Positions 8,069 through 17,586 of a DNA stretch of 64,000 bases are shown piece after piece; position 1 is the first letter of the stretch; every line of letters begins with the position of its first letter. The notes below the pieces were generated by a model, which was given only the letters and a program-made list of their open reading frames with translations, was not told where the DNA came from and searched no databases. Location of the stretch: positions 124,001-188,000 of the forward strand of contig JAFKJU010000017.1 in the NCBI GenBank assembly GCA_017305935.1. The letters are read 5' to 3'. Both the position numbers and the translations under genes were made by a program. Source of the DNA: Hyphomicrobiales bacterium (GTDB lineage: Bacteria; Pseudomonadota; Alphaproteobacteria; Rhizobiales; Rhizobiaceae).

Positions 8069-9481
8069 TCAATCAAGATGGAAGATTTTTCCGGGGTTGA
8101 AGATATTGTCGGGATCGAGCGCACGCTTGACCTGGCGCATGAGATCGACGGCGCCGCCAAGTTCGCGTTCCAAATAGGGAATCTTGCCCTGGCCGATGCC
8201 ATGCTCGCCGGTGCAGGTGCCGTCCATGGCCAGCGCTCGCGTGTTCAGCCGGGCGACGAAGGCTTCGGCCTTGGCAAGCTCGGCCGGGTCGGTATCGTCG
8301 ATCACCAGGCTGACATGGAAATTGCCGTCGCCGGCATGGCCGACGATCGGACCGGTCAGGCCATGGGCGTTGATGTCGTCCTCGGTCTCGGCGACGCAAT
8401 CGGCAAAACGCGAGATCGGCACGCAGACATCGGTGGCGATGACATTGCAGCCGGAGCGAAGGCTCTTGGCGGAGAAATAGACGTCATGGCGCGCCTTCCA
8501 GAGTTTCGCCCGCGCCTGCGGATCGCTGGTCCAGTCGAACGCACCGCCGCCGCATTCGGCGACGACGGCGGAGAATTCCTCAGATTGCAGCTTCACGCTG
8601 TCCTCGCTGCCATGGAATTCCACGAACAGCGTCGGCTGCTCGATCAACGACAAGCCGGAATAGGCGTTGCAGGCGCGGATCTGCAGCGCATTGACCAGTT
8701 CGATCCGGGCCACGGGAATCCCGAGCTGGATGGTCATGATGACGGCATTGGAGGCATCGCGCAGCGTCGGAAAACCGCACACACCGCCGGCGATGACGGC
8801 CGGAATGCCCTGCAGGCGCAGCGTCACCGAGGTCAGGACACCGAGCGTGCCTTCGGCGCCGACGAAGAGCCGCGTCAGGTCATAGCCGGCCGAGGATTTT
8901 CGCGCCCGCCGGGCGGTGCGGATTTCTTCGCCGCTGGCGGTCACGGCGGTTACCGAGAGTACATTGTCCTTCATCGTGCCGTAGCGCACGGCATTGGTGC
9001 CGGAGGCACGCGTCGAGGCCATTCCGCCGATCGAGGCGTTGGCGCCGGGATCGATGGGAAAGAACAGGCCGGTGTCGCGCAGATGGACATTGAGCTGCTC
9101 ACGGGTGACGCCGGGCTCGACGGTGCAGTCGAGATCCTCCGCATTGACCGAGAGAATGCGATTCATCTTCGAGAAATCGATGGAGATGCCGCCGGAGGGC
9201 GCATTCACCTGTCCCTCAAGCGAAGAACCGGTGCCGAAGGGAATGACCGGCACCTTCAGGGCGGCGCAGCAGCGCACCACCTCTTTCACGTCATCGGCGC
9301 TTTCGGCGAAGACGACGCCATCGGGAAGCTGCGGGGGAATATAGGTCAGCGTATGCGCATGCTGGTGTCGTATCGCCTCGCCGGTCTGGAAACGCTCGCC
9401 GAACTGCGCCTTCAGCTTCTCCATTGCCCGGGCGATACCCTCTTCGTTGCGCGTGCCCGCGCGCAGATCCTGCAGCGCCAT
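8069..9481 (-). CDS. FAD-linked oxidase, D-lactate dehydrogenase (cytochrome) type
   Basis: A VAO/PCMH-fold flavoprotein that probably oxidises a 2-hydroxyacid such as D-lactate or glycolate and passes electrons to the respiratory chain. The 470-residue product has the FAD-binding PP-loop (PFGTGSSLEGQVNAPSGGIS, about residues 81-100), a second FAD segment (DPGANASIGGMASTRASGT), and the C-terminal FAD-oxidase domain with GHAGDGNFHVSLVIDD and CTGEHGIGQGK. I chose the ATG at 9481 because GGGGAGAGG lies just upstream; an ATG 14 codons earlier lacks one. Substrate is inferred from the family only. It is a single gene or cotranscribed with none of its neighbours. Confidence 0.88.
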   Translation of the reverse strand: MALQDLRAGTRNEEGIARAMEKLKAQFGERFQTGEAIRHQHAHTLTYIPPQLPDGVVFAESADDVKEVVRCCAALKVPVIPFGTGSSLEGQVNAPSGGISIDFSKMNRILSVNAEDLDCTVEPGVTREQLNVHLRDTGLFFPIDPGANASIGGMASTRASGTNAVRYGTMKDNVLSVTAVTASGEEIRTARRARKSSAGYDLTRLFVGAEGTLGVLTSVTLRLQGIPAVIAGGVCGFPTLRDASNAVIMTIQLGIPVARIELVNALQIRACNAYSGLSLIEQPTLFVEFHGSEDSVKLQSEEFSAVVAECGGGAFDWTSDPQARAKLWKARHDVYFSAKSLRSGCNVIATDVCVPISRFADCVAETEDDINAHGLTGPIVGHAGDGNFHVSLVIDDTDPAELAKAEAFVARLNTRALAMDGTCTGEHGIGQGKIPYLERELGGAVDLMRQVKRALDPDNIFNPGKIFHLD

Positions 9482-9511
9482 GTGAACCTCTCCCCTGATA
9501 ACATGATGAAA

Positions 9512-9538
9512 ATCCCGGCGCATCGGCTGCGCCGGGAT
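9512..9538 (-). terminator. Rho-independent terminator of the OmpA-type lipoprotein gene
   Basis: On the minus strand, ATCCCGGCGC and GCGCCGGGAT form a 10-bp stem with a 7-nt loop, followed by TTT. It begins 18 bp past the lipoprotein stop and lies before the dehydrogenase ribosome-binding site. Confidence 0.6.
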
Positions 9539-9556
9539 GAAGCGGACCGGTGGCGA

Positions 9557-10222
9557 TCAGCCCTGAGTGATCGGGGCGATGGTGATTTCCACGCGCCGGT
9601 TCTGGGCCCGGCCGGCGGCGCTGGCGTTCGAGGCGATGGGCTGGCTGGGACCGAAGCCCATGGCCGAGACGCGGCGCTGGTCGATGCCCTGGTCGCCGAG
9701 ATAGTTGGCGACGGAATAGGCACGGCGCTGCGACAGATCCTGGTTATGCGCGAGGCTGCCGGTCGAATCGGTATGGCCGTTGACGTCGATCAGCGTGCGG
9801 TTGAACTTGCGCAGCACGACGGCGACCGAATTCAGCGTCGGGAAGAAGGCCGGGCTGATCGCATCCTGATCGGTGGCGAAGGTGATGTTGGAAGGCATGT
9901 TGAGAATGATGCGGTCGCCGGCGCGGGTCACCGAAATGCCGGTGCCCTGAAGCTGGGCGCGCAGTTCCGCTTCCTGGCTGTCCATGTAATTGCCGATGGC
10001 GCCGCCGGCCAGGGCGCCGATGCCGGCGCCGATCAGCGCCGCATTGCGCCGCCCGACCGGCGAACCGCCGACGGCAAGGCCGCCGAGCGCGCCGAGACCG
10101 GCGCCGATCATCGCGCCGCCGGCGGTGTTCGATACCTTCTGTTCGCCGGTATAGGGATCGGTCGTGGTGCAACCGGACAGATAGACCGCCGCAACGCCAA
10201 CAATGGCCAGTTTCTTCAGCAT
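9557..10222 (-). CDS. OmpA-family lipoprotein with glycine-zipper domain (YiaD-like)
   Basis: A 221-residue outer-membrane lipoprotein that probably binds peptidoglycan. The N-terminus MLKKLAIVGVAAVYLSGC is a lipoprotein signal with lipobox LSGC. Residues 35-90 hold a Gly/Ala zipper (GGAMIGAGLGALGGLAVGG and ALIGAGIGALAGGAIGNYMD), and the C-terminal OmpA domain shows NGHTDSTGS, LSQRRAYSVANYL and GFGPSQPI with the closing RAQNRRVEI. I chose the ATG at 10222 because the signal peptide begins there and AAAGGAG lies upstream. It lies 95 bp past the RND permease gene. Confidence 0.9.
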   Translation of the reverse strand: MLKKLAIVGVAAVYLSGCTTTDPYTGEQKVSNTAGGAMIGAGLGALGGLAVGGSPVGRRNAALIGAGIGALAGGAIGNYMDSQEAELRAQLQGTGISVTRAGDRIILNMPSNITFATDQDAISPAFFPTLNSVAVVLRKFNRTLIDVNGHTDSTGSLAHNQDLSQRRAYSVANYLGDQGIDQRRVSAMGFGPSQPIASNASAAGRAQNRRVEITIAPITQG

Positions 10223-10317
10223 CGGTAAGCCTGCTCCTTTGAGAGTCGAATTCAAAACCCTCATAGCATGAATCGCGGCAAATTCATGGGGGAGCGGCAA
10301 AATGCCGGACCGCCGTT

Positions 10318-13300
10318 TTATTCGGCGGCCGCGGCTGGCATTTCCGCATCATTGGCCGCCGTCGTCAGGCGCCCGGCATGGGCCATTTCGGCATGCAGGC
10401 GCTGCTCCTCGTCGGCATGCGGCTTGGCGAAACGGGCAATCAGCAGATAGGCGACCGGGGTGACGAACAGGGTCACCAGCGTCGCCATGCCGAGCCCGCC
10501 GACGATCACCCAGCCCAGCGCATTGCGCGCCTCGGCCCCCGCTCCATGGGCGAAGACCAGCGGCACACCGCCGAGAATGGTGGCGATCATCGTCATCATC
10601 ACCGGCCGCAGGCGGATCGAGCAGGCCTTTTCGATGGCGACACGCACGCCCTCGCCATGGTCGCGAAGCTGGTTGGCGAATTCGACGATCAGGATGCCGT
10701 TCTTCGCCATGACCCCGACCAGCAGCACGAGGCCGATCTGGCTATAGATATTGAGGCTCGATCCGGTCAGCACCAGCGCAAAGACGGCGCAGGCCAGCCC
10801 CAGCGGCACCGTCGTCATGATGATGATCGAGCTCAGCACGCTTTCGAACTGCGCCGCCAGCACCAGAAAGATGATGGCGATGGCGAAGCCGAAGGTCAGC
10901 AGCATGCTGGAGGAATTGTCCTGCAGCGTCGCCGCCTCCGCCAGCGGCAGGATGCGCGCCCCCGGCGGCAACAACGGCGCGGCGATGCGTTGTGCTTCGG
11001 CCAGTGCGTCGCCAAGCGCCAGCCCCGGCGCCAGGTCGGCGGTGATCGCCACCGACGACAATTGCTGCTCGCGGGTCAATTGCGGCGCGACGGCGCGTTC
11101 ATCGAGCGAGGCGATGGTTGCCATCGGCACGATCTTGCCGTCGCCGGTCTTGACGAACAGATTTTCGAGATCGGTCGGATCGTCGATCGGCCGTGTATTG
11201 GAGGTCAGAAGCACCGGATAGGCCTCGCCGTCCACATAGACGTCGACCACCGAGCGGCTGTCGAGCAGCGACTGGATGGCGGTGGACAGGCCGGCGATGT
11301 TGACGCCCATGTCGGAGGCGCGCTCGCGGTCGATGGCGACCGAAAGCTGGGCCTGCGTCGGCTCATTGGTCAGGCGCGGCTGGCTGAAGCTGGCGTTCTC
11401 GTCCATCGCCTGCACGACCTTCTGCGCAGCGGCTGTCAGCTTCTCGTTGTCGCTGCCGAGAATGGCGAATTGCAGGCCGCTGCCGGCGCCGCGAATGCGC
11501 AGGCTGTTGGACTGGATGACGTTGACGCGCAGACCCGGCACCCGCGCCGTGGCGGCATTGATGTCGGAGACGATGTCGTTCTGGCTGCGCTCGCGCGCAT
11601 CCCAGGGGGCCAGCGTCAGCACCATGAAGCCGTTATTCGACTGGTTGTTCATGCCCGAGATCGAATAGACGTTGCGGATTTCGCCAGAAGCGCGCAACGG
11701 CTCCAACCCTTCCTCCACGCGCTGCATCTGGTCCTGCGTATAGGCGAGGCTGACGCCCTGCGGCGCCGTCACCCGCAGCATGACCATGGCGCGGTCCTCG
11801 CGCGGGGTCAGTTCGCTGGTCACCATGGTGAAGGCCAGCACCGCCGCGACAGCGAACACTCCACCGACGGCGATCACCACCACCGGCGCGTTGAGGCAGG
11901 CGCGCAGCAGGCGCAGATAGATGTCGGAGAACCGATCCCCGATCCAGCCGAGAACGCCATGATGCTCGACCATCTCCTTGGTCAGCATGCGCGAGGCGAG
12001 CATGGGACAGAGCGTCAGCGCCACGATCGACGACAGGCCGACGGAAAAGGCGAGCACGAAGCCGAATTCGCGAAACAGCCCGCCCACCTGCCCCGGCAGG
12101 AAGGACAGCGGAATGAAGACAGCCGCCAGCGTCGCCGTCGTCGCGATCACCGCGAAGAAGACCTCGCGCGTGCCGAGAACGGCTGCGGCGCGCGGCTGCA
12201 ATCCCTGCCCGCGCCGCCGCACGATGTTTTCCAGCACCACGATGGCGTCATCGACCACGAGCCCGGTCGCCAGCACGATGGCGAGCAGCGTCAGGATGTT
12301 GATCGAAAACCCCATCAGATAGGTGGCGGCGATCGTGCCGATCAGCGCCACCGGCATGGTGATCGCCGGAATGATCGTCGCCCGCCAATCGCGCAGGAAG
12401 AGATAGATGACGACCACGACGATGATCGCCGAGAGGATCAACGCCAGCTCCACCTCATGGATCGCACCCTCGATGAAGGCGGCGTCATCGCTGGTAATGG
12501 CGATATGGACGCCCTGCGGCACGGCGGCGGAGAGTTCGTCGACGGCGGCGCGCACGCCGGTTGAAATATCGAGCGTATTCGATTGCGCCTGGCGGATGAT
12601 GCCGAGGCCGATGCCGGTAACGCCGTTGGAGCGCAGCGCCGTCGTGCCGTCACGCGGGCCGAGCATCACGCTGGCGACATCGCCGAGCCGCACCCGGTTC
12701 TGGATGATGAGGTTTTCGAAATCCTGCGGCTTGGTGAGGTTGGCGGTGGCGCGCACGACGATATCCTGGGTCGTGCTCGTGATCGAGCCGGCCGGCACAT
12801 CCATGGAGGCGGTCTGCAACATGGTCGAGAGGTCGGCGACCGTCAGCCCGCGGCTGGCCAGCGCCGTCTGGTCGATATCGACACGAAAAACCTTTTCCTG
12901 GTCACCATAGAGCTGGACGTCGGCGACGCCGTCGACGGCGGCGAGACGGTCGGAGATCTGCTTGTCGACGAGTTGCGTCAGATCGTCCATGCTGAGCGTA
13001 TCGGAGGTGACCGCAAGCCGCATGACCGGCTGCGAATCGGCATCGGCCTTGACGATCTGCGGCGCATCGACATTGTCGGGCAGTTGCGACTGGATGCGGC
13101 CGATGGCGTCGCGCACATCGCTGGCGGCGACCGCCAGATCGGTCTTGTCGGTGAATTCCAGCGTCACGCGACTGGAGCCGAAGGAGGACGAGGAGGAAAT
13201 CGATTTCAGCCCGCTGACCCGGGCGACGCCGCCCTCGATGATGCGGGTGATCTGCTGGTCGATGGTCTGGGGTGCGGCGCCGTCCAGCGTGGTGCGCACG

Positions 13301-13464
13301 GTGATGACCGGCTGGTCGGTATCCGGCAACTCGCGCACCTCGATGCCGAACCACGCGGCAAGGCCTGCGACGACCATCAGCGTGTTGAACACCAGCGCCA
13401 GGATCGGGCGGCGGATGAACAGGGCGGTGAATCCCCCGGATTTTCCTTCCGTCGAGGCGCTCAT
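10318..13464 (-). CDS. RND efflux permease (HAE1/AcrB-like)
   Basis: Proton-driven inner-membrane pump of a tripartite drug or solute exporter. At 1048 residues it has full length, with the N-terminal FIRRPILALVFNTLMVVAG segment, two large periplasmic loops, and the TM4 proton-relay motif LVVDDAIVVLENI with both aspartates. The C-terminal half keeps GVMAKNGILIVEFANQL and SIRLRPVMMT. Its ATG overlaps the adaptor stop by 4 bp, so adaptor and pump are made together. No outer-membrane channel gene lies nearby, so a distant TolC homologue is presumably used. Substrate cannot be told from sequence. Confidence 0.93.
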   Translation of the reverse strand: MSASTEGKSGGFTALFIRRPILALVFNTLMVVAGLAAWFGIEVRELPDTDQPVITVRTTLDGAAPQTIDQQITRIIEGGVARVSGLKSISSSSSFGSSRVTLEFTDKTDLAVAASDVRDAIGRIQSQLPDNVDAPQIVKADADSQPVMRLAVTSDTLSMDDLTQLVDKQISDRLAAVDGVADVQLYGDQEKVFRVDIDQTALASRGLTVADLSTMLQTASMDVPAGSITSTTQDIVVRATANLTKPQDFENLIIQNRVRLGDVASVMLGPRDGTTALRSNGVTGIGLGIIRQAQSNTLDISTGVRAAVDELSAAVPQGVHIAITSDDAAFIEGAIHEVELALILSAIIVVVVIYLFLRDWRATIIPAITMPVALIGTIAATYLMGFSINILTLLAIVLATGLVVDDAIVVLENIVRRRGQGLQPRAAAVLGTREVFFAVIATTATLAAVFIPLSFLPGQVGGLFREFGFVLAFSVGLSSIVALTLCPMLASRMLTKEMVEHHGVLGWIGDRFSDIYLRLLRACLNAPVVVIAVGGVFAVAAVLAFTMVTSELTPREDRAMVMLRVTAPQGVSLAYTQDQMQRVEEGLEPLRASGEIRNVYSISGMNNQSNNGFMVLTLAPWDARERSQNDIVSDINAATARVPGLRVNVIQSNSLRIRGAGSGLQFAILGSDNEKLTAAAQKVVQAMDENASFSQPRLTNEPTQAQLSVAIDRERASDMGVNIAGLSTAIQSLLDSRSVVDVYVDGEAYPVLLTSNTRPIDDPTDLENLFVKTGDGKIVPMATIASLDERAVAPQLTREQQLSSVAITADLAPGLALGDALAEAQRIAAPLLPPGARILPLAEAATLQDNSSSMLLTFGFAIAIIFLVLAAQFESVLSSIIIMTTVPLGLACAVFALVLTGSSLNIYSQIGLVLLVGVMAKNGILIVEFANQLRDHGEGVRVAIEKACSIRLRPVMMTMIATILGGVPLVFAHGAGAEARNALGWVIVGGLGMATLVTLFVTPVAYLLIARFAKPHADEEQRLHAEMAHAGRLTTAANDAEMPAAAAE

Positions 13465-14621
13465 GGGGTAGCCTCCGCCTGCTGGTCGGACGGCTGGCCG
13501 GAAATGCGCACACCGCCATTCTCGCGAATGCGCAGCAGGCCTTCAATGGCAATGTTCTCACCGCTCCTGAGATCGGCCTGCACCAGAACCGCTTCCGGAT
13601 TGCGCTGGACGATGCCGACCCGGACCTTCTCCGCCTTGGCATCGGCGACGCGCCAGACATAGGAGCCTTGCGAATCCCACTGCACCGACAGTGGATCGAC
13701 GGCCGGATAGCTCTGTCCGGCAAACTTCATGGCGACAGCGAAGGACATGCCCGAGCGCAGCCGGTCGTCGCCGTTGTCGATACGGGCGCGGACGCGGAAA
13801 GTGCGGCTGGCCGGATCGACGCGGTTGTCGATGGCATCGACCACGCCGTGGAAGATCTCGCCGCGATGGGCGATGGCGCTGGCCTCGACCGCGCCGCCAA
13901 GCGCGATCTGGCTGATGAATCGCTCCGGCGCCCAGAAATCGACGAGGATCTCCGAACGGTCGTCGAGACCGACCAGCGTCGTCGCGCTCGTGACATTGTC
14001 ACCGATGCTGACCGGCACGATGCCGACGATGCCGTCAAAAGGCGCAGTGACAGTGCGGCGCTTGAGGTTGAACTCGGCCGTCTCGAGCGCCAGCTTCGCG
14101 GTATCGCGAGCGATCTCGGCATTGGAGACGTCGAGGCGCGAGACGGTCGACTTGATGTTCTGATAGATCTTCAGCTTTTCTTCGGCATTCTTCAGCGCCA
14201 CGCGCGCCTGGTCGCGGGCGATCACCTGCTCGTCGCTGTCGAGGCGCATAAGCACCTGCCCCTGGCTGACCTTGTCGCCGGACTTGATGCCGATCTCGAC
14301 GATGGTGCCGGAGACCTGCGGCGTCACCGTCACCGAGCGGATCGCCTCGCCGCTGCCGATGGCGTTCAGCCGGTCATTGACGATGCCCTGGCTCACCCTG
14401 CGCACGACCACCAGCGGCGTGCGGTCATCGCCATGCGCCTTCTGGCCGGCGCCGCCGGTTGCCGCCTCGGGCTTTTCCCGCGGCGCGACGGCGGCGATCA
14501 TCGCTTTCGGCAGGCCGAGCTTTTCCAGCGTCGCAGCCGAACCCGGCGCGAGCCAGACCCAGGCGAGAACCCCGCAACAGAGGACGACGATGCTGGTCAG
14601 AAGCTGTTTCCAGATATGCAT
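13461..14621 (-). CDS. RND efflux periplasmic adaptor (membrane fusion protein)
   Basis: Periplasmic adaptor that couples the RND pump to an outer-membrane channel. The 386-residue product has an N-terminal membrane anchor (SIVVLCCGVLAWVWLAPG). It then has the first lipoyl half (VTPQVSGTIVEIGIKSGDKV), a short alpha-hairpin (about residues 125-175), the second lipoyl half (RTVTAPFDGIVGIVPVSIGD) and beta-barrel and membrane-proximal domains. It is the first gene of a two-gene operon with the permease, overlapping it by 4 bp. The divergent uvrD-like gene starts 293 bp away, and no regulator gene is present. Confidence 0.92.
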   Translation of the reverse strand: MHIWKQLLTSIVVLCCGVLAWVWLAPGSAATLEKLGLPKAMIAAVAPREKPEAATGGAGQKAHGDDRTPLVVVRRVSQGIVNDRLNAIGSGEAIRSVTVTPQVSGTIVEIGIKSGDKVSQGQVLMRLDSDEQVIARDQARVALKNAEEKLKIYQNIKSTVSRLDVSNAEIARDTAKLALETAEFNLKRRTVTAPFDGIVGIVPVSIGDNVTSATTLVGLDDRSEILVDFWAPERFISQIALGGAVEASAIAHRGEIFHGVVDAIDNRVDPASRTFRVRARIDNGDDRLRSGMSFAVAMKFAGQSYPAVDPLSVQWDSQGSYVWRVADAKAEKVRVGIVQRNPEAVLVQADLRSGENIAIEGLLRIRENGGVRISGQPSDQQAEATP

Positions 14622-14914
14622 TCAATTCTCCAAGCTTCCGCGACCGGAAGAAACAGGCAAAGGACGGTCGCGGCAATAGCAGCGTATTATGGTGCCGGAA
14701 TGATAGACGGCAAAGCAAGGGCTGTCGCCTTACGGAATTGTAATGTCGTCACGACTTGAAATCGGCCTGCGTCATCGCATCAAGTTTGCGTGAAGTCGCC
14801 CGCCAGCCAGACATGGTGTTTCGCCTTCGATCTTCGCGCCGTTATCGGGCATTACGGAATGAAAGAAGAACATGCGTTCTGGCCTTTCGGAACCGAATCA
14901 CTACATTACGCCGC

Positions 14915-17392
14915 ATGACCAACGGTTTTGACGATATTCCCTTCTTCGACGAGGAGCCGGACGCACCGCCACCGCCGCGCAAGGCAGCGCCTGCTCAGGG
15001 CGTCGGCACGCCGAGCGGCATCGCCGCGCGCGCCATGGCGGCGCGCGAACCGGCGCGCCCGCAGGGCGCCTATCTCTCCGGCCTCAATCCCGAGCAGCGC
15101 CGCGCCGTCGAGACCATGGACGGCCCGGTGCTGGTGCTGGCGGGTGCGGGCACCGGCAAGACGCGGGTGCTGACCACCCGCATCGCCCATATCCTCGCGA
15201 CCGGCAGCGCCTACCCTTCCCAGATCCTCGCCGTCACCTTCACCAACAAGGCGGCGCGCGAGATGAAGGAGCGCATCGGCGTGCTCGTCGGCGAGATGGT
15301 CGAGGGCATGCCCTGGCTCGGCACCTTCCACTCCATCGGCGTCAAGCTCTTGCGCCGCCATGCCGAACTGGTGGGCCTCAGCTCCGATTTCACCATTCTC
15401 GATACAGACGACGTCATCCGCCTCATCAAGCAGCTCATCCAGGCCGAGGGGCTGGACGACAAGCGCTGGCCGGCGCGCCAGTTCGCCGGCATGATCGACG
15501 GCTGGAAGAACAAGGGGCTCGGCCCCGCCGATATTCCCGAGGGCGACGCCCGCGCCTTCGCCAACGGCAAGGGCCGCGAGCTGTATTTCGCCTATCAGGC
15601 GCGGCTGAAGACGCTGAACGCCTGCGATTTCGGCGACCTGCTGATGCATCCGATCCATATCTTCCGCACCTATCCCGACGTGCTGAAGGATTATCACAAG
15701 CGCTTCCGCTACATTCTCGTCGACGAGTATCAGGACACCAACACCGCGCAATACATGTGGCTACGCCTGTTGGCGCAGCGGCCCAAGGGCGTGCCGCAGA
15801 ATGTCTGCTGCGTCGGCGACGACGACCAGTCGATCTATGGCTGGCGCGGCGCGGAGGTGGACAACATCTTGCGTTTCGAGAAGGACTTTCCGGGCGCTGC
15901 CGTCATCAAGCTGGAGCGCAATTATCGCTCCACCGCCCATATCCTCGGCGCGGCCGGCCATCTGATCGCCCATAACGAGGGCCGCCTCGGCAAGACGCTG
16001 TTCACCGACCGCCTCGACGAGGGCGACGACAAGGTGATCGTCCACGCCGCCTGGGATTCGGAGGAAGAGGCCCGCGCCGTCGGCGAGGAGATCGAGCAGC
16101 TTCACCGCAAGCAGCACAATCTCAACGACATGGCGATCCTCGTGCGCGCCTCCTTCCAGATGCGCGAATTCGAAGACCGGTTCGTGACGCTCGGGCTGAA
16201 TTACCGCGTCATCGGCGGTCCACGCTTTTACGAGCGGCAGGAAATCCGCGACGCCATGGCCTATTTCCGCCTCGTCTGCCAGCCGGCCGACGACCTGGCG
16301 CTGGAGCGGATCATCAACACGCCGAAGCGCGGCCTTGGCGATGCCGCCGTGCGCGCCGTCCACGACCATGCCCGCAAGCGCGGCGTGCCGATGCTTGCCG
16401 CCGCTGGCGAGCTGATGGACACGGACGAGATGAAGCCGAAGCCGCGCAAGGCGCTGTTCGATGTCGTCACCGATTTCCGCCGCTGGCAGGGCCTGCTCGA
16501 AACCACCTCGCATACCGAACTCGCCGAGCAGATCCTCGACGAGAGCGGCTACACCGCCATGTGGCAGAACGACAAATCGGCGGAAGCGCCGGGGCGGCTG
16601 GAAAACCTCAAGGAACTCATCCGCTCCATGGAGGCCTTCGAGAGCATGCGCGGCTTCCTCGAACACGTCTCGCTGGTCATGGATGCCGAGCAGAACGAGA
16701 ATCTCGACGCCGTCTCGATCATGACCCTGCATTCGGCCAAGGGGCTGGAATTCGACACCGTCTTCCTGCCCGGCTGGGAGGAAGGCCTGTTTCCGCATCA
16801 GCGGGCGCTGGACGAAGGCGGCCGCGCCGGGCTGGAGGAAGAGCGCCGCCTCGCCTATGTCGGCCTGACGCGCGCCAAGCGCCGCTGCCACATCTGGTTC
16901 GTCTCCAACCGGCGCATCCATGGCCTGTGGCAATCCACCCTGCCCTCGCGTTTCCTCGACGAACTGCCACCCGCCCATGTCGACGTCGCCGCCGGCGATA
17001 CCTCCTATGGCGGCTATGGCGGACGCGGCGGTTACGGCCAGTCGCGTTTCGACAAGGCCGATCCGTTCAGCAATTCCTATTCGACGCCGGGCTGGAAACG
17101 GGCGCAGGCCAACCGCTCCGAGGCCACCCGCGACAATTGGGGTACGCGCTCCGGCCATGCGGTCGAACGGATCGGCTATGGCGAAAGCGGCCCGCGCGGC
17201 CGCACCATCGAAGGCGAACTGGTCGCCAAGTCGACCAGCGAGACGCCGTCGCAATTCTCGGTCGGCGACCGGGTCTTCCATATGAAGTTCGGCAACGGCA
17301 CCGTCGCCGCCATCGAAGGCAACAAACTGACCATCGATTTCGACCGCGCCGGCCAGAAACGGGTTCTGGAAGGCTTCGTCGAGCGGGCATGA
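14915..17392 (+). CDS. uvrD: UvrD/PcrA-type superfamily 1 DNA helicase
   Basis: ATP-dependent 3'-5' helicase for nucleotide-excision and mismatch repair. The 825-residue product has Walker A (LAGAGTGKTRVLTTRI), motif Ib TFTNKAAREMKERI, Walker B (YILVDEYQDTN), GDDDQSIYGWRGA, and motif V/VI stretches TLHSAKGLEFDTVFLPGWEE and AYVGLTRAKRR. The C-terminus carries the PcrA/UvrD Tudor-like module (GDRVFHMKFGNGTVAAIEG). A Pro-rich, poorly conserved leader of about 45 residues precedes motif Q. I chose the ATG at 14915 because upstream in-frame codons lack family character. It is a single gene. Confidence 0.94.
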   Translation: MTNGFDDIPFFDEEPDAPPPPRKAAPAQGVGTPSGIAARAMAAREPARPQGAYLSGLNPEQRRAVETMDGPVLVLAGAGTGKTRVLTTRIAHILATGSAYPSQILAVTFTNKAAREMKERIGVLVGEMVEGMPWLGTFHSIGVKLLRRHAELVGLSSDFTILDTDDVIRLIKQLIQAEGLDDKRWPARQFAGMIDGWKNKGLGPADIPEGDARAFANGKGRELYFAYQARLKTLNACDFGDLLMHPIHIFRTYPDVLKDYHKRFRYILVDEYQDTNTAQYMWLRLLAQRPKGVPQNVCCVGDDDQSIYGWRGAEVDNILRFEKDFPGAAVIKLERNYRSTAHILGAAGHLIAHNEGRLGKTLFTDRLDEGDDKVIVHAAWDSEEEARAVGEEIEQLHRKQHNLNDMAILVRASFQMREFEDRFVTLGLNYRVIGGPRFYERQEIRDAMAYFRLVCQPADDLALERIINTPKRGLGDAAVRAVHDHARKRGVPMLAAAGELMDTDEMKPKPRKALFDVVTDFRRWQGLLETTSHTELAEQILDESGYTAMWQNDKSAEAPGRLENLKELIRSMEAFESMRGFLEHVSLVMDAEQNENLDAVSIMTLHSAKGLEFDTVFLPGWEEGLFPHQRALDEGGRAGLEEERRLAYVGLTRAKRRCHIWFVSNRRIHGLWQSTLPSRFLDELPPAHVDVAAGDTSYGGYGGRGGYGQSRFDKADPFSNSYSTPGWKRAQANRSEATRDNWGTRSGHAVERIGYGESGPRGRTIEGELVAKSTSETPSQFSVGDRVFHMKFGNGTVAAIEGNKLTIDFDRAGQKRVLEGFVERA

Positions 17393-17425
17393 GCCCGCTT
17401 GATTTTGCGCCAATCTACCCACAAT

Positions 17426-17532
17426 CGTCATCCTCGGGCTTGTCCCGAGGATCTGCCTTCATTAGCCAAACAATTGAGATATCAGACAATCTCTGATGTT
17501 TGCAGATGCTCGGGACAAGCCCGAGCATGACG
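17426..17532. repeat. 107-bp inverted-repeat element (REP/MITE-like)
   Basis: The left arm (17426-17456) begins CGTCATCCTCGGGCTTGTCC. The right arm (17502-17532) is its reverse complement except for the CCTCGGG/GCTCGGG change on each side of the inner stem. Each arm is itself a hairpin (CTCGGG-CTTGT-CCCGAG type). The AT-rich centre has no coding capacity. It lies between uvrD and the convergent L,D-transpeptidase-like gene. Confidence 0.8.
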
Positions 17533-17586
17533 GTGAAGAGGGGTGGTGCCAGTCCAGGCGAACCGCAAGGCCCGCCTGGAAAATCA

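Noticed and set aside
7415-10228. 937-codon plus-strand open frame across three genes
   Set aside because: It lies opposite the asmA-like, dehydrogenase and lipoprotein genes, has low-complexity Gly/Arg/His/Asp composition and no domain: a high-GC antisense shadow. The same applies to long frames at 10378-12564, 34515-36785, 40939-43050, 53090-55378 and 57536-59290.
14868-14879. GAAC-N4-GTTC in front of uvrD, resembling a LexA box
   Set aside because: This is the Gram-positive LexA pattern. Alphaproteobacterial LexA uses GTTC-N7-GTTC or GAAC-N7-GAAC, and no such spacing is present. A 12-bp match can arise by chance.
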